Of a stretch of DNA of 5,366 nt, positions 1 to 5,366 are shown piece after piece; position 1 is the first letter of the stretch, and the number at the start of each line of letters is the position of its first letter. The position numbers were made by a program, and so were the translations under genes. The stretch is from an uncultured Collinsella sp. (GTDB taxonomy: Bacteria; Actinomycetota; Coriobacteriia; Coriobacteriales; Coriobacteriaceae), in the NCBI GenBank assembly GCA_902489515.1, contig CABUAL010000135.1, positions 1 through 5,366 of the forward strand. Reading direction: 5' to 3'. Below the pieces are notes generated by a model. It was not told where the DNA came from. It saw nothing but the letters and a program-made list of their open reading frames with translations, and did not search any database.

Positions 1-1940
1 TGGCGGCACGGGGCGAATCAGACAATGCTTGGTGTAGCCAATCAGATCGCGGCGGCCGGCCTTTTCCAGTGCCTCGCGCACAAGCTTGTAGTTCTCGGGC
101 TTGCGATACTGGATGAGCGCGCGCTGCATGGCCTTCTCGTGCGGGTCGCGTGCCACGTAGATCGGCTCCATGGTGCGCGGGTCCACGCCGGTGTAGTACA
201 TGCACGTCGACATGGTGGACGGGGTGGGGTAGAAGTCCTGCACCTGTTCGGGCATGTAGCCCATGTCGCGCACGGCTTCGGCAAGGTCCACGGCTTCCTT
301 CATGGTTGAACCGGGGTGGCTCGAGATCAGATACGGCACAACATACTGCTTGAGTCCATACTCGCGGTTCAGGCGCTCAAATTTGCGGCAGAACGCATCG
401 TAGACGGCTCGGCTCGGCTTGCCCATCACGGACAGCACCGCGTCGCTCACGTGCTCGGGCGCCACGCGTAGCTGGCCCGAGACATGGTGCTCCAGCAGCT
501 CGCGTAAAAACTCGTCCGAGGCATCGGCCATGGTGTAGTCAAAACGGATGCCGCTGCGCACGAAGACCTTCTTGACGCCCGGCAGCTGGCGCAGGTCGCG
601 CAACAGCTGCGTGTAGCCGCTTTCGTCGACCACCATGTTCTTGCATACGCTCGGCCACAGACAGCGCTTGTTCTTGCACACACCGTGCTTGAGCTGCTTG
701 TCGCAGGCGGGACGGCTAAAGTTGGCCGTCGGTCCACCCACGTCGTTGATGTAGCCCTTAAACTCGGGATCGCGCGTGAGCAGCTCGGCCTCGCGCATGA
801 TCGAGTCGTGGCTGCGCATCTGCAACACGCGGCCCTGGTGGAAGGTGAGCGCGCAAAACGAGCACTCGCCAAAACAGCCGCGGTTGGAGCTAATGGAAAA
901 CTTGATCTCAGCAAAGGCCGGCACGCCGCCTGCCGCGTCGTAGTCGGGATGCCAATCGCGTGCGTAGGGGAGTTCGGCCACCTCGTCCATCTCGTCGGTG
1001 GTGAGTGTTGCCGACGGCGGGTTCTGCACCACGTACACGCTGTTGGGATATGGCTCTACCAGGCGATGCCCGGTGATGGGGTCCATATTCTGCTGCTGCA
1101 CGTTAAAGCTGCGGGCGTAGTTGAGCTTGTCGGCGGCAAGGTCGTCCCAGCTGGGCAGCAGGTCGTAGTCGTAGACCTCGTCGAGCGAACCCGTGCGGTA
1201 AACGGTGCCGTTGATATAGGTGATCTGATCGACGGGCAGCCCCGCGTCGAGTGCGTCGGCGATCTCGACAATCGCGTGCTCGCCCATGCCGTAGATGAGG
1301 ATGTCGGCGCCCGAGTCGAGCAGTACCGAGCGCTTAAGCTTGTCCTGCCAGTAGTCGTAGTGGGCCAGACGGCGCAGGCTCGCCTCGATGCCGCCGATGA
1401 TGATGGGAGCGTCCTTAAACGTCTGGCGGATGAGGTTTCCGTAGACCGTGACGGCGCGATTGGGACGGCGCCCCTCCTCGCCGCCGGGCGTGTAGGCGTC
1501 GGTGTGGCGGCGATGCTTGGTCACCGAATAGTGGTTGACCATGGAGTCCATGTTGCCGGCACTGACGAGAAAGCCCAAGCGCGGCTCGCCGAGCACGGTG
1601 ATGCTGGCGGGGTCGGTCCAGTTGGGTTGGCAGATGATGCCCACCTTGTAGCCGTGCGCGTCGAGTACGCGGCTGATGATGGCCATGCCAAAGCTGGGAT
1701 GGTCCACATAGGCGTCGCCGCAGATGTAGACAAAGTCGCACTGGTCCCAGCCGCGTGCATCCATGTCGGCTCGACTGACGGGGAGGAATTTATCGCGGCC
1801 CGGGCGCCAGGGGCGGGTCGTCGTGCATCCTCCTTGTTGACGACCCTGGCCTGCGCCTTGCCGCCGCGCTTTTGCTGCTGGCCCTGTTTGCCCTGCTGAC
1901 TGCGCTGGTTGTTCTGAGCGTGCTGAGGCTTTTTTGCCAC
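1..1940 (-). CDS. ygiQ: YgiQ-family (UPF0313) radical SAM protein; 3' end beyond window, apparent frame break near 5' end
   Basis: Predicted cytoplasmic radical SAM [4Fe-4S] enzyme; the substrate of the YgiQ family is not established. Reading the minus strand, the conserved body begins near 1791 (FLPVSRADMDARGWD) and continues through GDAYVDHPSFGMAII, GNMDSM and GGIEASLRRLAHYDYW. The CxxxCxxC cluster motif (CFGECSFC) follows at 853-876, then a second cysteine group at 643-705, RVAPEHVSDAV and QVQDFYPTPSTMSTCMYYTG, and the frame is still open at position 1. All of this is typical YgiQ. The likely start is GTG at 1940, preceded by GGGAGG, giving a basic Q/K-rich tail (VAKKPQHAQNNQ...) with codon use like the rest of the gene. 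That tail is in a different frame from the body (an offset equal to -1), and the change falls at the 30-bp repeat 1818-1847. Starts in the body frame are GTG 1968 (unnatural tail) or ATG 1764 (loses the FLP segment). The family identity is sure; whether this copy is translated intact is not. It is divergent from the DUF1275 gene. Confidence 0.9.
1818..1847 (-). repeat. Left copy of a 30-bp perfect inverted repeat, inside ygiQ
   Basis: On the minus strand this segment begins AGGGTCGTCAACAAGG and ends GCACGACGA. It is identical over 30 bp to plus-strand 2165-2194, so the two copies are inverted and lie 317 bp apart. It includes a strong Shine-Dalgarno-like AAGGAGGA that makes no sense inside the ygiQ coding region. 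Codons read through it in either candidate frame look poor (AGG, CGA CGA or GGA GGA TGC), unlike the flanking codons. Together with flanking bases it forms a perfect 8-bp stem (1815-1822 with 1839-1846) around a 16-nt loop. Confidence 0.9.
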
Positions 1941-1971
1941 GATCCCTCCCGGTGTCTGTATGCTGCACGTA

Positions 1972-1977
1972 ATTGTA
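1972..1977 (-). promoter_or_regulatory. Possible -10 element of the ygiQ promoter
   Basis: The minus strand reads TACAAT here, matching five of six bases of the sigma-70-type -10 consensus, 31 nt upstream of the GTG at 1940. No convincing -35 hexamer is seen at 16-18 bp spacing (AGCTCC at 17 bp). The place where a -35 would lie is occupied by the palindrome 1979-2011. This is a weak, pattern-only call. Confidence 0.25.
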
Positions 1978-1978
1978 A

Positions 1979-2011
1979 CCAGTCTTTTTGGGACGGAGCT
2001 AAAAAGACTGG
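1979..2011. repeat. Palindrome (11-bp arms) in the divergent intergenic region
   Basis: CCAGTCTTTTT (1979-1989) and AAAAAGACTGG (2001-2011) are perfect reverse complements around the 11-nt spacer GGGACGGAGCT. The element sits just upstream of the candidate ygiQ -10 and about 180 bp before the DUF1275 start. It could be an operator for a dimeric regulator, a hairpin in a transcript, or a dispersed intergenic repeat. A terminator is unlikely because both neighbouring genes point away from it and no U-tract follows a GC-rich stem. Confidence 0.6.
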
Positions 2012-2164
2012 GGGAGTACATGGGCTGGCGGATCGGCGTGCCGATGCGGGCGCCGTTTGTTTCCAGACTGTGTATCCCCGTGTCGAAGGAGCCGTCTCGC
2101 GCGCACGCCATGTTGTCAATGGGTTACAGTATGAACGGCGGTTATGTTTCCGCCAACGCACGAG

Positions 2165-2194
2165 AGGGTCGTCAACAAGGAGGATGCACGACGA
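2165..2194 (+). repeat. Right copy of the 30-bp inverted repeat, forming the ribosome binding site of the DUF1275 gene
   Basis: This is an exact inverted match to 1818-1847. It contains AAGGAGGA at 2177-2184, and its last base is the A of the ATG at 2194. Because the Shine-Dalgarno has an obvious job here, this copy is probably the original and the copy in ygiQ secondary (inference). TCGTC (2169-2173) can pair with GACGA (2190-2194), placing the Shine-Dalgarno in a 16-nt loop. Confidence 0.9.
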
Positions 2195-2910
2195 TGCAGC
2201 GTGCCAAACAGATATCGGAGTCCATCGAACTGGGCATTATCCTGGCGCTCGCCGGCGGCTTTATGGATGTGTATTCGTACATTGGGCGCGACCATGTTTT
2301 CGCAAACGCGCAGACGGGCAACATCCTGCTTGTGGGCGTGAGCATCTCGGAGGGCAATTGGACACTTGCGGGGCGCTACTTCTTCCCTGTGGTGTCGTTT
2401 GCCGTGGGCATTATGCTTGCCGACCTGGTACACGAACGGTTTGGCAGTGTGATTCACTGGCGCCAGGTGACGGTGTTCTTTGAAGCCGTCATCTTGCTGG
2501 GCGTGAGCTTTATCCCCGGTGGCGGTTACAACCTGCTCGCCAACTGCCTCACTTCGTTTGCCTGCGGCATGCAGGTCGAGAGCTTCCGCAAGATTCACGG
2601 TCATGGCATCGCTACGACCATGTGCATCGGCAACTTGCGCAACGCGCTGCAAAACGTGGACGATTACATCATCACCCACAGGCGCGGCTTTTTGGAAAAC
2701 GGCCTGCTGTACTTTGGCGTGATCTTTACCTTTGTGTTTGGCGCCGTGTTGGGCAACTGGTGTATTGAGCGCATGGGCCTGCACGCCATCGTCGTGGCGA
2801 GCTTGCTGCTGTTTGTCGCGTTTGCCATCATGTTCATCGACCGCGAGCGCGACTTGCGCTTACGCTGGAAGGTTGCGGCCGAGGCTTGGAAAGAGGGCTG
2901 TCGAAAGTAA
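2194..2910 (+). CDS. YoaK/DUF1275-family integral membrane protein
   Basis: A 238-residue protein, the usual size for DUF1275 (YoaK-like) membrane proteins, whose transport or other activity is not firmly known. Hydrophobic segments, likely six or so helices, lie roughly at residues 12-30, 60-80, 91-108, 112-127, 169-190 and 196-215. Family-like motifs are GGFMDVYSY (21-29), NAQTGNILLVG (38-48) and TTMCIGNLRN (141-150). The C-terminus is short, charged and probably cytoplasmic (DRERDLRLRWK). ATG 2194 is chosen because AAGGAGGA lies about 10 nt upstream and the family N-terminus begins here. The frame is open upstream to ATG 1960, but that 78-residue extension has no family or membrane character. 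The gene is divergent from ygiQ and ends six bases before a strong terminator, so it is probably monocistronic. Confidence 0.88.
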   Translation: MQRAKQISESIELGIILALAGGFMDVYSYIGRDHVFANAQTGNILLVGVSISEGNWTLAGRYFFPVVSFAVGIMLADLVHERFGSVIHWRQVTVFFEAVILLGVSFIPGGGYNLLANCLTSFACGMQVESFRKIHGHGIATTMCIGNLRNALQNVDDYIITHRRGFLENGLLYFGVIFTFVFGAVLGNWCIERMGLHAIVVASLLLFVAFAIMFIDRERDLRLRWKVAAEAWKEGCRK

Positions 2911-2915
2911 CCGAA

Positions 2916-2952
2916 TGCGGCAAAGGGGCTGTCCCTTTGCCGCAATATTTTT
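2916..2952 (+). terminator. Intrinsic terminator after the DUF1275 gene
   Basis: TGCGGCAAAGGG (2916-2927) pairs perfectly with CCCTTTGCCGCA (2933-2944) across the loop GCTGT. It is followed by AATATTTTT. The 12-bp GC-rich stem plus T-run, starting six bases after the stop codon, is a textbook Rho-independent terminator. It separates this gene from fucO. Confidence 0.9.
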
Positions 2953-2961
2953 CATCACCTG

Positions 2962-3016
2962 TTGAAACGCTTTAACAAATTTGACGTTCTCACGCGTTTT
3001 TTGTTTCAAAAGCGTT
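2962..3016 (+). promoter_or_regulatory. Probable fucO promoter region with an 8-bp inverted repeat
   Basis: Between the terminator and fucO lies AT-rich DNA with two -35-like hexamers, TTGAAA (2962-2967) and TTGACG (2981-2986). No good -10 is present at standard spacing (TTTCAA at 3004-3009 is weak). AACGCTTT (2966-2973) and AAAGCGTT (3009-3016) are perfect inverted copies flanking the region and could be operator half-sites. A promoter must lie here because of the upstream terminator, but the exact hexamers are not settled. Confidence 0.35.
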
Positions 3017-3033
3017 AGGATGGGACTCATAGC

Positions 3034-3056
3034 GTGGGGCGTAATGGGTGCCCCGC
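3034..3056 (+). other. Leader hairpin just upstream of the fucO ribosome binding site
   Basis: GTGGGGC (3034-3040) can pair with GCCCCGC (3050-3056) around a 9-nt loop, giving seven pairs including one G-U. It lies 7 nt before the GGGAGG Shine-Dalgarno (3064-3069). It could stabilise the 5' end of an abundant mRNA. No T-run follows, so it is not a terminator or attenuator as seen. Confidence 0.4.
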
Positions 3057-3075
3057 ACACGATGGGAGGCTATCA

Positions 3076-4242
3076 ATGGCTAATCGTTTCGTTCTCAACA
3101 CCATTTCTTATCATGGTTCCGGCGCCATCAAGGAGATCCCCGGCGAGCTCCAGCGTCGCGGCTACAAGAAGATCTTCGTCTGCTCCGACCCCGATCTGGT
3201 CAAGTTCGGCGTTACCGCTAAGGTGACCGACGAGCTCGACGCTGCCGGCATCGCTTGGAGCCTCTACTCCGAGATCAAGCCCAACCCCACTATCCAGAAC
3301 GTCAAGGACGGCGTCGAGGCCTTCAAGGCCGCCGAGGCTGACGCTATCGTGACCATCGGTGGCGGCTCCTCCATGGACACCGCTAAGGCCATTGGCATCA
3401 TCATCAACAACCCCGAGTTCGCCGATGTCCGCAGCCTCGAGGGCGTTGCTCCCACTAAGAACCACGCCGTGTTCACCATCGCTGTGCCGACGACCGCCGG
3501 TACCGCTGCCGAGGTGACCATCAACTACGTCATCACCGACCCCGAGAAGGTCCGCAAGTTCGTGTGCGTCGACACCAACGACGCCCCCGAGGTCGCCGTC
3601 GTCGACCCCGACATGATGGCTTCCATGCCCGCCGGCCTGACCGCCTCCACCGGCATGGACGCTCTGACCCACGCCATCGAGGGCTATACCACCAAGGGCG
3701 CTTGGGAGCTCTCCGACATGTTCCACTTTGAGGCTATTAAGCTGATCAGCGAGAACCTGCGCGACTCTGTCGCCGAGGCCAAGTCCGGCCAGCCCGGCTC
3801 CGGCCGTGAGGGCATGGCCCTTGGCCAGTATGTCGCCGGCATGGGCTTCTCCAATGTCGGCCTGGGTATCGACCATGCAATGGCTCACACCCTGTCCGCT
3901 CACTACGACACCCCGCACGGCGTCGCCTGCGCCATGCTGCTGCCGATCGCCATGGAGTTCAACAAGCCGGTTTGCGCCGAGCGCCTGGCCAAGGTCGCCG
4001 TTGCCATGGGCGTTGACACCACGGGCATGAGCACCGACGAGGCCGCCGACGCCGCTATCGCCGCCGTCAAGCAGCTTTCCGCCGACGTGAACATCCCGCA
4101 CGTCTGCGAGGCCATGAAGGCTGACGAGATCGAGGTCCTGGCCAAGGACGCCATGGCCGACGCCTGCTTCCCGGGCAACCCGCGCGAGGCGACGCTCGAC
4201 GACGTCATCGAGCTCTTCAAGAAGATCTGCCCGGCTGCTTAA
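3076..4242 (+). CDS. fucO: Lactaldehyde reductase / iron-containing alcohol dehydrogenase (FucO type)
   Basis: A group III iron-dependent alcohol dehydrogenase of 388 residues (E. coli FucO is about 383). It would reduce L-lactaldehyde to 1,2-propanediol with NADH at the end of fucose/rhamnose fermentation, or other small aldehydes. The sequence follows FucO closely: MANRF start, RRGYKK, DAAGIAWSLY, NNPEFADVRSLEG, TAGTAAEVTINYVITD, HAIEGY, ALGQYVAGMGFSNVGLG and GNPREATL. The nucleotide-binding GGGS is at 95-98. Metal ligands by alignment are D195, H199, H267 and H281, all present. D38 matches the acidic residue that favours NAD(H) in FucO. The start is fixed by GGGAGG six bases before ATG 3076. 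Codon use is extreme (every lysine appears to be AAG; mostly C-ending or GCT codons), indicating high expression. No fucose or rhamnose genes adjoin, so the physiological substrate is open and a general ethanol/propanediol dehydrogenase is the alternative. No clear terminator follows. Confidence 0.93.
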   Translation: MANRFVLNTISYHGSGAIKEIPGELQRRGYKKIFVCSDPDLVKFGVTAKVTDELDAAGIAWSLYSEIKPNPTIQNVKDGVEAFKAAEADAIVTIGGGSSMDTAKAIGIIINNPEFADVRSLEGVAPTKNHAVFTIAVPTTAGTAAEVTINYVITDPEKVRKFVCVDTNDAPEVAVVDPDMMASMPAGLTASTGMDALTHAIEGYTTKGAWELSDMFHFEAIKLISENLRDSVAEAKSGQPGSGREGMALGQYVAGMGFSNVGLGIDHAMAHTLSAHYDTPHGVACAMLLPIAMEFNKPVCAERLAKVAVAMGVDTTGMSTDEAADAAIAAVKQLSADVNIPHVCEAMKADEIEVLAKDAMADACFPGNPREATLDDVIELFKKICPAA

Positions 4243-4365
4243 CCTGGTTCGGCGGGCACTGTTCGGAAGAGCTCGATGGGTCATCTCGCTGGGTAAATAT
4301 TTGTGCGTGATGGTATCGTTGTTGGGGCTTTTACTGATTACGGGATGTTGACTTTGGAGTTGTGG

Positions 4366-5366
4366 ATGGTGTCCCAAATGGATTCTACGCTTGGTTTCAT
4401 TACTGACCAGCTTAAGACGCTGACTTCTATTGCCTCGCCTACGGGCTATACCCGTACGGCGACTGATTATCTAATGGAAACGTTGCGCGATATGGGCTTT
4501 GGCCCTGAGCGTTCCAATAAGGGCAACGTGCTGGTTGAGCTTGGCGGCGAGGGCGAGCCGCTTGTGTTGGCGAGCCATGTCGACACCCTGGGCGCCATGG
4601 TGCGCTCCATTAAGGACAATGGCCGCCTGCGTCCCACGACGCTTGGTGGGCACCAGTGGTCTACGGCCGATGGCGAGAACTGCACCGTCTACACGCGTGA
4701 CGGCAATGCGTACACGGGTGTGGTTCTCAACACCGAGCCTTCGGCGCACGTGGCCGACGAGCCGGTCAAGACCATCGAGAAGAACATGGAAATCCTGCTC
4801 GATGAGAATGTCGACAGCAAGGACGATGTGCTTGAGCTGGGCATTCAGACCGGCGACATCATCGCTATGGATCCGCGTACCACGGTGACGGAGAGCGGCT
4901 ACATCAAGAGCCGCTTCTTGGATGATAAGCTGTCGGCGTCGATTCTGCTGGGTCTGGCCCGCGCCGTTGCTGACGGCGAGGTGTCGCTGCTCTTTACCGT
5001 GTACGAGGAGGTCGGCCACGGCGGCGCCTTCGTGCCGGCCGACACGCGCGAGATGATCAGCGTTGACATGGGCTGCGTGGGCGACGACCTGGGCTGCACC
5101 GAGCGCATGGTTTCGATTTGCGCTAAGGATTCGGGCGGTCCGTACAACTACGACCTGGTAACCACGCTGTCCAACATCGCGCGCGAGCTGGAGCTCGATT
5201 ACGCCATCGATGTGTACCCGCACTATGGCTCCGACGTCGAGGCCACGCTCTCGGCCGGCTACGACATTCGCCATGGTCTGATCGGCCCCGGCGTGTACGC
5301 GAGCCACAACTACGAGCGCAGCCACATCGACGGCGTGCGCAGCGCCATCGCCCCCGGCCAGGCTGT
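4366..5366 (+). CDS. M42-family metallo-aminopeptidase (glutamyl aminopeptidase / cellulase M-like), 3' end beyond window
   Basis: A cytoplasmic, co-catalytic dimetal aminopeptidase that trims N-terminal residues from peptides; M42 members usually form large oligomers. Numbering from ATG 4378, visible features are the N-terminal IASPTGYT, the metal-binding HVD (H67, D69), and RFLDDKLS carrying the bridging aspartate (D182 or D183). These are followed by the catalytic and ligand pair YEEVGHGGA (E210, E211), SVDMG (D230) and YERSHIDG, with H316 the likely last ligand. About 330 residues are present and only a short C-terminal tail should be missing. Two in-frame starts compete: ATG 4366 has GGAG six bases upstream (4356-4359) and is preferred, while ATG 4378 has a poorer site and would remove four residues. 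The 123-bp gap after fucO holds no clear terminator or promoter, so partial read-through is possible. Codon use is less biased than in fucO. Confidence 0.9.
   Translation, partial: MVSQMDSTLGFITDQLKTLTSIASPTGYTRTATDYLMETLRDMGFGPERSNKGNVLVELGGEGEPLVLASHVDTLGAMVRSIKDNGRLRPTTLGGHQWSTADGENCTVYTRDGNAYTGVVLNTEPSAHVADEPVKTIEKNMEILLDENVDSKDDVLELGIQTGDIIAMDPRTTVTESGYIKSRFLDDKLSASILLGLARAVADGEVSLLFTVYEEVGHGGAFVPADTREMISVDMGCVGDDLGCTERMVSICAKDSGGPYNYDLVTTLSNIARELELDYAIDVYPHYGSDVEATLSAGYDIRHGLIGPGVYASHNYERSHIDGVRSAIAPGQA

Noticed and set aside
685..1899. 404-codon plus-strand open frame opposite ygiQ
   Set aside because: It is antisense to a clearly conserved YgiQ body, its translation is V/G/A/H-rich with no recognisable domain, and it is a common by-product of high-GC codon bias.
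1960..2193. Upstream extension of the DUF1275 gene from ATG 1960
   Set aside because: The 78 extra residues show no family similarity or membrane character and no Shine-Dalgarno, while AAGGAGGA precedes ATG 2194 at a workable distance.
1872..2483. 203-codon plus-strand frame across the intergenic region and the DUF1275 5' end
   Set aside because: It overlaps the DUF1275 gene in another frame and its start lies within the ygiQ tail; no domain is seen.
2962..2976. Catabolite-responsive (cre-like) element TTGAAACGCTTTAAC upstream of fucO
   Set aside because: It lacks one base between the AA and CG of the cre consensus, so the match is not good enough, and CcpA use in this lineage is uncertain.
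4225..4257. Possible terminator after fucO (GCCCG ... CGGGC)
   Set aside because: The stem is short and imperfect, the loop is long, and no T-run follows.
3073..4377. 434-codon minus-strand open frame opposite fucO
   Set aside because: Its G/V/D/L-rich composition mirrors the strongly biased fucO codons. The plus strand encodes a full FucO with all ligands and a good ribosome binding site.
4471..5325. 284-codon minus-strand open frame opposite the M42 peptidase
   Set aside because: It is an antisense shadow; the plus-strand frame carries all M42 metal-binding motifs.

Overview
The window reads as chromosomal DNA of a high-GC, Gram-positive-type gut anaerobe. The gene content, codon use and Q/K-rich YgiQ N-terminus suggest the Coriobacteriia, possibly Collinsella. 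That placement is inference from style; there is no rRNA or marker gene to prove it. There are four protein genes and no tRNA, rRNA, CRISPR array or transposase.

Layout. Positions 1-1940 (minus strand) hold a YgiQ-family (UPF0313) radical SAM protein whose 3' end lies beyond the window. A divergent intergenic region of about 250 bp follows, carrying an 11-bp-arm palindrome. Positions 2194-2910 (plus) hold a YoaK/DUF1275 membrane protein, closed by a strong intrinsic terminator. A 165-bp gap with promoter/leader elements leads to a FucO-type iron-dependent lactaldehyde/alcohol dehydrogenase (3076-4242), which has very biased, highly-expressed-type codon use. After a 123-bp gap, an M42-family metallo-aminopeptidase starts at 4366 and runs off the right edge.

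The most unusual structure is a perfect 30-bp inverted repeat, at 1818-1847 and 2165-2194. It brackets the whole divergent ygiQ/DUF1275 control region. The right copy is the ribosome binding site and first start-codon base of the DUF1275 gene. The left copy lies antisense inside the 5' part of ygiQ. At that left copy the ygiQ reading frame breaks: the natural-looking N-terminus that starts at GTG 1940 is in a different frame from the conserved YgiQ body. The repeat could mark an invertible segment, a template-switch copy of the ribosome binding site that damaged ygiQ, or an assembly artefact; read data would decide.

The genes do not form an obvious single pathway. FucO reduces L-lactaldehyde (from fucose or rhamnose breakdown) or similar aldehydes with NADH and is probably a strongly expressed fermentation enzyme. 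The peptidase would supply amino acids from peptides. YgiQ and the DUF1275 protein are widespread but functionally poorly defined.
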